From contig JAPSFT010000007.1 in NCBI GenBank assembly GCA_035063765.1, forward strand, positions 124,001-188,000: DNA of 64,000 nucleotides, given 5' to 3'. Positions 51,378-60,228 of this stretch are shown one piece after another. The position numbers and the translations under genes are program-made. Source of the stretch: Deltaproteobacteria bacterium (GTDB taxonomy: Bacteria > Myxococcota_A > UBA9160 > PR03). Position 1 is the stretch's first letter. Each line of letters starts with the position of its first letter. The notes under the pieces were generated by a model, which saw only the letters and a list, made by a program, of their open reading frames with translations, made no database searches and was not told the origin of the DNA.

Positions 51378-51575
51378 ATGCAGACGCCGAGGACCAGAGA
51401 GCAGCGCCACCCGACACGGCCGACGCGCGGGACGCCCGCCGAGGAGGAGCGGGAGCCGGCCGCCTTCCCGGACCCGGTCGACGAGGCGTCGGCCGAATCG
51501 ATGATCGCGAGCGACCCTCCGGCGCGCTCGGGCCTGCGGCTCGGGCCCGCCAGGAAGCCGCGAAGACGGCCGTAG
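51378..51575 (+). CDS. small basic, disordered ORF (65 aa)
   Basis: ATG at 51378 with AGGGAGGAG directly ahead, the best ribosome-binding site in the vicinity. The product is Arg/Pro/Glu-rich and probably unstructured (MQTPRTREQRHPTRPTRGTP, then PARSGLRLGPARKPRRRP). An inverted repeat (GCCCC...GGGGC) just before the RBS could modulate translation. No family is recognised. It is either a real small basic protein (DNA- or RNA-binding tail) or a chance ORF. Confidence 0.4.
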   Translation: MQTPRTREQRHPTRPTRGTPAEEEREPAAFPDPVDEASAESMIASDPPARSGLRLGPARKPRRRP

Positions 51576-51619
51576 CGAGCGCGCCTCGGCGGATCCGCCG
51601 GACGTCACCGGGCGGGCGT

Positions 51620-53245
<1,626 letters not shown>

Positions 53246-53325
53246 CGCCGGGAAGGGGACGTGGTCTTGCGCAGCTCGCATCCCGTCAGGGACGCAGGTC
53301 CGGCAAGCCGCGCCCCCCGGTTTGC

Positions 53326-54156
53326 CTAGCCTGCGAAGCCGAAGCGGCCCTGGTCGAGGACGACGTCGCCGGAGGGGTTCACGGTCTGGAAGACCGCGCT
53401 CTGGCCGTCGACCCAGATCCGCACCGTCACCGCCTCGCCGGGGAAGACCGGCTTCGAGAAGCGCCCCTCCATCGAGCGGAAGCGCGCCGGGTCGTTCTTG
53501 CACAGCGCCTCGAGCAGCGCCCGGCCCGTGAAGCCGTAGGTGCACAGCCCGTGCAGGATCGGCTTCGGGAAGCCCACCGACTTCGCGAGCTCCGGATCCG
53601 AGTGCAGCGGGTTCATGTCGCCCGAGAGCCGGTAGATCAGGGCCTGGTCCGGCCGGGTCTGGTAGCTGACCTCGTGGTCCGGCTTGCGCGCCGGCACCGC
53701 GAAGGGCTCCGCCTTCGGGCCGGGGTCGCCGCCGAAGCCGCCGGCGCCACGGATGAAGGCCGTCATGCGGTTGCGAAAGCGCAGCTCGCCGGTCTCGGCG
53801 TCCTTCGACTCGCACTCGAAGGTGACGAGCCCCGCCTTCCCCTTGTCGTAGATCGAGGCGACCTTGCCGGTGGTGCGCACCTTGCCGTTCGGCGGGATCG
53901 CGCCGAACACCTCGATGGCCTGCTCGCCGTGCACCAGCATCGCGAAGTTGAAGGTGCCGATCTTGTCGAAGGGGATCCCGCCCATCCCGACGATCACCGC
54001 GTAGGTGGGGAGCACGAGCTGGTTCTTCTCGGTCGTGAACTGGAGCTCCTCGACCCCACAGCCGACGCCGAGGGCGTAGAGGATGGCGTCCCGGAAGCTC
54101 CAGGAGCGCTCGGTGGGGGTGCCTTCCAGGCCGACGGCCTTGGGATCGAGGGGCAT
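53326..54156 (-). CDS. MaoC-type hydratase (2-enoyl-CoA hydratase 2 / MFE-2-like)
   Basis: 276 aa. A double hot-dog protein: the N-terminal half has DAILYALGVGCGVEELQFTT and ending MTAFIRGAGGFGGD; the C-terminal half has the hydratase-2 motif YRLSGDMNPLHSDPELAKSV with GFPKPILHGLCTYGFTGRAL. The catalytic Asp and His of the motif (GDMNPLH) are present. These enzymes hydrate trans-2-enoyl-CoA to (R)-3-hydroxyacyl-CoA in fatty-acid or sterol side-chain breakdown. The pair of half-domains resembles the hydratase part of peroxisomal multifunctional enzyme 2. Monocistronic on the minus strand. Confidence 0.93.
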   Translation of the reverse strand: MPLDPKAVGLEGTPTERSWSFRDAILYALGVGCGVEELQFTTEKNQLVLPTYAVIVGMGGIPFDKIGTFNFAMLVHGEQAIEVFGAIPPNGKVRTTGKVASIYDKGKAGLVTFECESKDAETGELRFRNRMTAFIRGAGGFGGDPGPKAEPFAVPARKPDHEVSYQTRPDQALIYRLSGDMNPLHSDPELAKSVGFPKPILHGLCTYGFTGRALLEALCKNDPARFRSMEGRFSKPVFPGEAVTVRIWVDGQSAVFQTVNPSGDVVLDQGRFGFAG

Positions 54157-54265
54157 GGGGTCCTCCGCGCGGATGGGGGTTCGGGGGGCGCTGCGGGCGG
54201 CGATTGTAGCCGCCGATCGCCGGCCCGCCCCGTTCCGCCGGAGCCGCTCGGGCGCGCGCGGCGCC

Positions 54266-54841
54266 TCAGCGGGTGTCGCCGATGAAGACCATGCGCTCGG
54301 GCGACACGCGCTCGCTCGTCATGCGCACCTTGTGGTCGCCGGCGTAGAGGCTTGCGACGTAGCCGATGAAGCCCTGGGTGGGCCAGCGGCAGATGTCCGG
54401 GAACTCGGGCGGGCAGTCGACCTCGAGCCGGAACACGACCGCGCGCTCGGCGACGCTCGTGATCTCGCAGCGCCACTGGGTGTCCCGGTACATCGCAGGC
54501 CCCAGGGTCGCCAGGATCGTGCCGACGCGGTCGCCCCAGTTCGCCCAGTTCCCCTTGAGCTGGGCGTAGAGCCCGCTCGCGCGCACCCGCTCGGCCGCGA
54601 GCCGGCCGCGCTCGACCAGGTACTCGGTGCTGCGCCGGCCCTCGACCTCGAAGAGCAGCTCCATGAGCCGCCCGTAGGAGCCGTAGGGATACCAGAGGGC
54701 CGCGACGATCTTGCTCTCGAGGAGCTGGAGGTCCGAGCCGGGCAGCCGGGCCTCGAGCGCCTCGGGAGGGATCCGGCCCTGCCCGACGAGCCGCTTCACG
54801 TCCGCGACGACCGACTCGATCGCACTGCCCTTCACGCCCAT
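54266..54841 (-). CDS. conserved-looking protein of unknown function
   Basis: 191 aa, ATG at 54841. N-terminal helical part (IESVVADVKRLVGQGRIPPE), central segment ALWYPYGSYGRLMELLFEVE, and a C-terminal beta-rich half (RCEITSVAERAVVFRLEVDC, FIGYVASLYAGDHKVRMTSE). Size and the Trp/Tyr-Pro helical core followed by a beta-rich end recall V4R/haem-NO-binding-like ligand-binding domains, but no signature is certain. No signal peptide. A soluble small-molecule sensor is possible. It is monocistronic, with a 109 bp gap to the MaoC gene start, and its own promoter region is shared with the alkaline phosphatase gene. Confidence 0.5.
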   Translation of the reverse strand: MGVKGSAIESVVADVKRLVGQGRIPPEALEARLPGSDLQLLESKIVAALWYPYGSYGRLMELLFEVEGRRSTEYLVERGRLAAERVRASGLYAQLKGNWANWGDRVGTILATLGPAMYRDTQWRCEITSVAERAVVFRLEVDCPPEFPDICRWPTQGFIGYVASLYAGDHKVRMTSERVSPERMVFIGDTR

Positions 54842-55340
54842 CGATGCTCTTCCTCTGCCTGCGGCCTCGCAGGAGTCGATCGGAAGTGCAGGCCGAGTCC
54901 TTGAGAACCGCGATTCCGCGGGCTCGTTCCGGCGCTCCGCCCGCCCCGCACGCGAGCCCCTCGTGGACCGCGAGGAGCCCGGTCGCGAGCGCGCGCAGCG
55001 CCAACGGGGTCCAGGCGAGGCCAGGCGGCCGCGAGAGCAACGGCCCCCGCCGGGACGAGCGAGACCCACCCGCGGCGGCGGCCGCGGTCGGGAAGCCGAC
55101 CGCGCGGGCGGCCCCGGCCCGCCCCGGGGCGCGGCAACGAGCGAAGGCCCGCCACGACCCGCGTGCGATGACGACGCAAAAGTGCGTCGATTCCGCCCCG
55201 CCGATCCGGCGCGCCGAGGCGACGAGCACCAGCAGGCCGCCGGCGGTGCGCGAGCGCGGAGATCGCTCCACGGGATCACCCGAGCCGATCGCGCGGCGCG
55301 GTATGCTGTGCCGCCCCGCCCCGCGGAGGAGCCGATCGGC
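54842..55340. other. divergent intergenic region with palindrome
   Basis: 499 bp between an unknown gene (leftward) and the alkaline phosphatase gene (rightward). Open frames in it look like noise (extremely Arg/Pro/Ala-rich). A perfect inverted repeat lies at 55172-55189. The alkaline phosphatase RBS GGAGGA lies at 55325-55330. No phosphate (Pho) box could be recognised with confidence. Confidence 0.45.
55172..55189. repeat. perfect inverted repeat, possible operator
   Basis: CGACGCA-AAAG-TGCGTCG: two 7-bp arms around a 4-base spacer, about 150 bp upstream of the alkaline phosphatase gene and 330 bp upstream of the divergent gene. Such a symmetrical site could be a binding site for a dimeric regulator or a small hairpin in a leader. 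There is no T-run for a terminator. Confidence 0.4.
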
Positions 55341-56939
55341 GTGTGCGTCCGTCTCGTCGTCGTCCGTGTCGTCGTCGTGGCTGGCGCCGTTCTCGCGCTC
55401 GCGGCCTGTGCCCGTCCCGTACCGGCACCCGCACCCGTCGACGACTGGACGGCGCGCGGCCAGGCGGCCGTCGCGCGCGCGCGCACCCAGGTGCCGCCCG
55501 GCGGGAAGGCGCGCAACGTGATCCTCTTCATCGGCGACGGCATGGGGATCCCGACCATCACGGCGGCGCGGATCCTCGAGGGCCAGCGGCGCGGCGAGGG
55601 CGGCGAGGAGAACCGGCTCGCCTTCGAGGAGCTTCCCTACCTGGCGCTGGCCAAGACCTACTGCACGAACCTCCAGGTCGCGGACTCGGCGTGCACGGCC
55701 ACCGCGATGACCACCGGCGTCAAGACCAAGGCCTACGCGATCGGCGTCGACGAGCGGGTCGTGCCTGGCGACTGGCGCAGCGTCGCCGCGAGCCGCCGCC
55801 CCACGCTCTTCGAGGAGGCCGAGGCGCGCGGGCTCGCGACGGGCGTGGTCACCACCACGCGCATCACGCACGCAACCCCGGCCGCCGCCTACGGGCACGT
55901 GCCCCACCGCGACTGGGAGGACGACACCACGCTCCCGCTCGAGGCGCGCGAGGCCGGCTTTCCCGATCTCGCCCGCCAGCTCGCGGCGTTCTCGCTGGGC
56001 GACGGCCTCGACGTCGCGTTCGGTGGCGGCCGCGCGCAGTTCCTGCGCCGTACCCAGCTCGACCCCGAGCGGCCCGAGCTGCGCGGCGCGCGCGGCGACG
56101 GGCGCGACCTGATCGCGGCCTGGCAGGCCCGCCACCCGGACGGCGTCTTCGTCTGGAACCGCGACCAGCTCCGCGCGGTCGATCCCGCGCGCGTCGGGCC
56201 CGTCCTGGGCCTCTTCGAGTCCTCGCACCTCGCCTTCGAGGCCGACCGCGCCCGCGACGTCGGCGGCGAGCCCTCGCTCACCGAGATGACCGTGAAGGCG
56301 ATCGAGCTCCTGCGCCGCAACCCGCGCGGCTTCGTGCTGTTGGTGGAGGGCGGGCGCATCGACCAGGCCCACCACCTCGGCAACGCCTACCGCGCCCTCA
56401 CCGACACGATCGAGCTGTCGAACGCGGTGCGCGCCGCACTCGCGGCGACCGATCCGCGCGACACGCTCGTGGTCGTGACCGCCGACCACAGCCACGTGCT
56501 CACGATCGCGGGCTACCCGCACCGGGGCAACGACATCCTGGGCAAGGTGGTCTCGCTCGACGAGCACGGCGAGGCGGCGACGCGCTACCTGCGCGACGCG
56601 GTGGGACGCCCCTTCACGACGCTCTCCTACGCGAACGGCCCGGGCTACACCGGCACGAGCCCGGAGCAGCCCGAGGGGCCGAAGCGCTTCCCGCACCTGC
56701 CGACCGGCTACCGCGGCATCACCCGCGGCCGGCCCGACCTGACCGGGGTCGACACCGCCGATCCCGACTACCTCCAGGAGGCCACCGTCCCGGCCCGCAA
56801 CGAGACCCACGGCGGCGAGGACGTCCCGATCTACGCCGGCGGGCCCGGGGCCGAGCTGTTCCGCGGGGTCCAGGAGCAGAGCTACGTCTTCCACGCGATC
56901 GTGGCGGCGCTCGGCTGGACGGAGCCGGCCGCCCCCTGA
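55341..56939 (+). CDS. lipoprotein alkaline phosphatase (PhoA family)
   Basis: 532 aa, GTG at 55341 with GGAGGA upstream. A signal peptide with lipobox LAAC is present (VVVAGAVLALAACARP). Catalytic features: VILFIGDGMGIPTITAAR (metal Asp), NLQVADSACTATAMTTGVKT (phosphoserine in VADSACTATAM), RITHATPAAAYGHV (metal His/Thr), LLVEGGRIDQAHHLGNAYR (Asp/His metal ligands) and VVVTADHSHVL (DH). All core residues are kept, so it should be active at the cell surface or periplasm, releasing phosphate from esters. It is monocistronic. Confidence 0.9.
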   Translation: MCVRLVVVRVVVVAGAVLALAACARPVPAPAPVDDWTARGQAAVARARTQVPPGGKARNVILFIGDGMGIPTITAARILEGQRRGEGGEENRLAFEELPYLALAKTYCTNLQVADSACTATAMTTGVKTKAYAIGVDERVVPGDWRSVAASRRPTLFEEAEARGLATGVVTTTRITHATPAAAYGHVPHRDWEDDTTLPLEAREAGFPDLARQLAAFSLGDGLDVAFGGGRAQFLRRTQLDPERPELRGARGDGRDLIAAWQARHPDGVFVWNRDQLRAVDPARVGPVLGLFESSHLAFEADRARDVGGEPSLTEMTVKAIELLRRNPRGFVLLVEGGRIDQAHHLGNAYRALTDTIELSNAVRAALAATDPRDTLVVVTADHSHVLTIAGYPHRGNDILGKVVSLDEHGEAATRYLRDAVGRPFTTLSYANGPGYTGTSPEQPEGPKRFPHLPTGYRGITRGRPDLTGVDTADPDYLQEATVPARNETHGGEDVPIYAGGPGAELFRGVQEQSYVFHAIVAALGWTEPAAP

Positions 56940-56985
56940 GCCGGCCCTCCTGACACCGCGCCGGGCCTCCTCCCCACCCACCGGC

Positions 56986-57267
56986 ATGGCGAGCGATCGT
57001 TCCGACTCGAGCGCCGGCGCGAGTGCGCCGCCCGCGATGACGGCCGACGAAGCCAGGCGCTGGGTGCGCTCGGTGGGCGGCGCCCTCGTCCGCCAGCCGG
57101 CGCGCGCGGACGGAAGCCCGCGCTGGGCCGCGCTGGTGCGTACCCCGGCGACGCCGGGGACGAAGAGCCGCCTGATCGTCGGCCTCGGGGAGACGCCGGC
57201 CGGCGCGGCCCGGATGGCCGAGTGGGCCTGGCACGAGGTCTGGAAGACGCTCTCGCGGCCTCACTGA
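56986..57267 (+). CDS. small hypothetical protein
   Basis: 93 aa, ATG at 56986, 46 bp behind the phosphatase. The N-terminus is low-complexity (Ser/Ala), then an alpha/beta part: TADEARRWVRSVGGALVRQP, WAALVRTPATPGTKSRLIVG, MAEWAWHEVWKTLSRP. I do not recognise a family. It is followed after 32 bp by the PlsC-like gene, so co-transcription is likely. Confidence 0.6.
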   Translation: MASDRSDSSAGASAPPAMTADEARRWVRSVGGALVRQPARADGSPRWAALVRTPATPGTKSRLIVGLGETPAGAARMAEWAWHEVWKTLSRPH

Positions 57268-57299
57268 GGAGCGCAGCGCCCGCGGTACACTGCGCGCGC

Positions 57300-58040
57300 A
57301 TGCTGCTGCGCCGCCTCTACTCGACCCTGTTCTGGGCCTTCCTCGTCGTGAGCTCGGTCGCGCTGTTCCCGGCCGCCGTCGCGCTCTGGGCCCTGACGGC
57401 ACCCTTCGACCGCCGCCTCGTCGCCCTGCACCGCTTCACCTGCTTCTGGGCCTCGCTCTACACCTGGGTGAACCCGCTCTGGCCGGTCACGGTCCACGGG
57501 CGCGAGCGGATCCGCGCCGGCGAGACCTACGTGATGGTGGCGAACCACCTCTCGCTGCTCGACATCCTGGTGCTCTTCCGGCTGTTCCGGCACTTCAAGT
57601 GGGTGTCGAAGATCGAGAACTTCCGGATCCCCTTCATCGGCTGGAACATGCGGCTCAACCGCTACATCCCGCTCCGGCGCGGCGACCGGGCGAGCGTGGT
57701 CCAGATGATGGCGGCCTGCGAGAAGACGCTGGCCGAGGGAAACCCGATCCTGATGTTCCCGGAAGGCACCCGCTCGCTGACCGGCGAGCTGAAGGCCTTC
57801 AAGCCCGGCGCCTTCGAGCTCGCGCTGAAGACCTGCCGCCCGATCCTGCCGATCGTGCTGGCCGGCACCTCGAACGCGCTCCCGAAGCGGGGCTACGTGC
57901 TCCAGGGCCGACACCCGATCACGGTCACGGTGCTCGAGCCGATCCCGCCCGAGCGCTTCGAGGGGATGTCCGCGAAGGAGCTGACCGAGCAGGTGCGGGG
58001 CGTGATCGCGGACGCGCAGGCGCGCATGGCCGGCGGGTAG
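57300..58040 (+). CDS. plsC: 1-acyl-sn-glycerol-3-phosphate acyltransferase
   Basis: 246 aa, ATG at 57300. N-terminal membrane helix (STLFWAFLVVSSVALFPAAV). Acyltransferase motifs: MVANHLSLLDILVLF (H-x4-D), MRLNRYIPLRRGDRAS, ILMFPEGTRSLTGELKAFK (EGTR) and ILPIVLAGTSNALPK. It forms phosphatidic acid from lysophosphatidic acid and acyl-CoA/ACP, or acts in a related lipid acylation. Length is typical of PlsC. The neighbourhood (desaturase, MaoC, SCP2 genes elsewhere in the window) fits active lipid metabolism. Confidence 0.92.
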   Translation: MLLRRLYSTLFWAFLVVSSVALFPAAVALWALTAPFDRRLVALHRFTCFWASLYTWVNPLWPVTVHGRERIRAGETYVMVANHLSLLDILVLFRLFRHFKWVSKIENFRIPFIGWNMRLNRYIPLRRGDRASVVQMMAACEKTLAEGNPILMFPEGTRSLTGELKAFKPGAFELALKTCRPILPIVLAGTSNALPKRGYVLQGRHPITVTVLEPIPPERFEGMSAKELTEQVRGVIADAQARMAGG

Positions 58041-58203
58041 CTCCGGTGCCCGGCGCCGTCCGGGAGGTTCCGCCCCGATCGAGCGACGAGGTCGCGGCGG
58101 ATCGGGCGCCTCGCGAGGCCGTACGCACGCGGTGGTAGGGCACTCGGGGCCGGGCAGGAGCGCGTCGGAACGGCTAGCCTGCGCGCCCGCAGGAAGGCTC
58201 CCG

Positions 58204-60123
58204 ATGACCCAGAGGGCTCCGCGGCGACGACCCGGACAGCTCCGCAGCGACGACCCAGAGGCCTCCGCACATGATCCAGAGCGCTCCGCACACGACCGAG
58301 AGGGCTCCGCGGCGATGACCCGGAGGGCTCCCCGCAAGGACGTCCGCAACCTGGCGATCATCGCCCACGTCGATCACGGCAAGACGACCCTGCTCGACGG
58401 CCTGCTGCGCCAGACCGGGGCGCTCCCGCCCAAGCAGGCCGCGGTCGAGCGGGTGATGGACTCGAACGACCAGGAGCGGGAGCGCGGGATCACGATCCAC
58501 GCCAAGAACACCGCGGTCCGCTTCGAGGGCGTCCACATCCACCTCGTCGACACGCCCGGCCACGCCGACTTCGGCGGCGAGGTGGAGCGCGTGCTCGGGA
58601 TGGTCGACGCGGTGCTGCTGCTGGTCGACGCGGTCGAGGGCGTGATGCCGCAGACCCGTTTCGTGCTGCGCAAGGCGCTCCAGCACGGGCTGCGCCCGCT
58701 GCTCGTGGTGAACAAGATCGACCGCCCCGAGCAGCGCGCCGACGAGGTGCTCGACGAGGTCTTCGACCTGCTCGTCGAGCTCGGCGCGAACGACCGCCAG
58801 CTCGACTTCCCGGTCGTGTATGCGTCGGCGAAGGAGGGCGGCGCGGCCCTGGCGCCCGACGCGCCGCGCAAGGACCTGCGCCCGCTGCTCGAGGCGATCC
58901 TCGAGCACGCGCCGGCGCCCGAGGTGGATCTCGACGGGCCGCTCCAGTTCCAGGCCATGACGCTCGCCTACGACGAGTTCCTGGGCCGGCTCGTGATCGG
59001 CCGCGTGGCCCGCGGCCGGCTGCGCCGGGGCACGACCGTGACCCGGCTCGGCGCGCACGGCGCGCGGGACTCGTTCCGCGTCACCAAGCTCTTCGGCTCG
59101 CTCGGCCTCGAGCGCGTCGAGATCGAGGAGGCGGCAGCCGGCGACCTCGTGGTGATCGCCGGCGTCGAGTCGATCGACATCGGCGACACCGTCTGCGACC
59201 CGGCGGCGCTCGAGGCGCTCCCGCGCGTCACCGTGGACCCGCCCACCGTGCGGGTGCGCTTCTCGGTGAACAACTCGCCGCTCGCGGGCCGCGAGGGCCG
59301 CTACGTGACCTCGCGGCAGATCGGCGAGCGGCTGCGGCGCGAGGCGCTCGGCAACGTCTCGATCCGGGTCGAGCCGACCGAGAGCCCGGAGGTCTTCGAG
59401 GTCGCCGGGCGCGGCGAGATGCAGATCGGCGTCCTGATCGAGACCATGCGCCGCGAGGGCTACGAGTTCTCGGTCTCGCGCCCCGAGATCATCACCGCCG
59501 ACGTCGACGGGGTGCGCAGCGAGCCGGTGGAGGACGTGGTGGCGGAGGTGCCCGAGGGCAGCTCGGGCGCGGTCATGGAGAAGCTCTCGCAGCGGCGCGC
59601 GCGGCTCACCGCGATGGAGCAGCGCAGCGGCACCAGCGTGCTCACCTTCGTGGCACCCAGCCGGGGCCTGTTCGGCTACCGCAGCGAGTTCCTCTCCGAC
59701 ACGCGCGGCGAGGGCATCCTGCACCGCACCGTGCGCGGCTACGAGCCCTGGAGCGGCGACCTGCCGACCCGCCAGAACGGCGCGATCGTCGCCACCGAGG
59801 CCGGTGACACCACCGCCTACGCGCTCTGGAAGATCCAGGAGCGGGCCGACCTCTTCGTCGGCCCCGGCGCCGCCTGCTACGAGGGCATGATCGTCGGCGA
59901 GAGCCGCCGCCCGGGCGACATGAACGTGCACGTCGGGCGCGCCAAGAAGCTCACCAACATCCGCGCGGCCGGGAAGGACGAGAACATCGTCCTCGTCCCG
60001 CCGCGCCAGCTCACGATCGAGACCGCGCTCGGCTGGATCGCCGAGGACGAGCTGCTCGAGATCACCCCGAAGTCGATCCGGCTGCGCAAGAAGGTCCTGT
60101 CGGGGAGCTTCCGGAAGCGCTGA
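58204..60123 (+). CDS. typA: BipA/TypA ribosome-associated GTPase with repeat-expanded N-terminus
   Basis: 639 aa if started at ATG 58204, which has AGGAAGG at 58191-58197; a second in-frame ATG at 58315 gives 602 aa, the usual TypA length. GTPase motifs: IIAHVDHGKTTLLDGLLRQT (G1), RERGITIHAKNTAV (G2), HLVDTPGHADFGGE (G3), VVNKIDRPEQ (G4). C-terminal TypA signatures: IVATEAGDTTAYALWKIQER, GMIVGESRRPGDMNVHV and NIRAAGKDENI. It acts in ribosome assembly and stress response. Codons 2-37 of the long form are encoded by a decayed tandem repeat. The summed repeat length (111 nt) preserves the frame between the two ATGs. Confidence 0.92.
   Translation: MTQRAPRRRPGQLRSDDPEASAHDPERSAHDREGSAAMTRRAPRKDVRNLAIIAHVDHGKTTLLDGLLRQTGALPPKQAAVERVMDSNDQERERGITIHAKNTAVRFEGVHIHLVDTPGHADFGGEVERVLGMVDAVLLLVDAVEGVMPQTRFVLRKALQHGLRPLLVVNKIDRPEQRADEVLDEVFDLLVELGANDRQLDFPVVYASAKEGGAALAPDAPRKDLRPLLEAILEHAPAPEVDLDGPLQFQAMTLAYDEFLGRLVIGRVARGRLRRGTTVTRLGAHGARDSFRVTKLFGSLGLERVEIEEAAAGDLVVIAGVESIDIGDTVCDPAALEALPRVTVDPPTVRVRFSVNNSPLAGREGRYVTSRQIGERLRREALGNVSIRVEPTESPEVFEVAGRGEMQIGVLIETMRREGYEFSVSRPEIITADVDGVRSEPVEDVVAEVPEGSSGAVMEKLSQRRARLTAMEQRSGTSVLTFVAPSRGLFGYRSEFLSDTRGEGILHRTVRGYEPWSGDLPTRQNGAIVATEAGDTTAYALWKIQERADLFVGPGAACYEGMIVGESRRPGDMNVHVGRAKKLTNIRAAGKDENIVLVPPRQLTIETALGWIAEDELLEITPKSIRLRKKVLSGSFRKR
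58206..58335 (+). repeat. tandem minisatellite at the start of typA
   Basis: Six head-to-tail copies of a 21-23 nt unit of the form GA[CT]CCAGAGGGCTCCGC + 4-6 nt. They start at 58206, 58229, 58252, 58273, 58294 and 58317. Unit lengths are 23, 23, 21, 21 and 23 (last partial). Copies differ by a few substitutions, so the array is not brand-new. The first and last copies both follow an AT giving ATGACCC, i.e. a start codon. The last copy runs straight into the conserved TypA sequence. Confidence 0.85.
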
Positions 60124-60228
60124 GGTGCCCGCGCTCCGGCGCGGCGTCCGGAGCCCGTCCCCAGCTCGCTCGAGAACGGCTCGAGGACGGCTTGAGGACG
60201 GGCCGGGGCCCGCCGAAACGAGCCGGGG

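Noticed and set aside
54844-55521. Plus-strand open frame in the 500 bp intergenic region
   Set aside because: Composition is Arg/Pro/Ala noise, without RBS or motif, and it runs into the alkaline phosphatase gene in another frame.
58206-58335. Repeat array upstream of typA considered as a CRISPR-like array
   Set aside because: Copies are head-to-tail with no spacers, decayed and in coding frame; this is a minisatellite.
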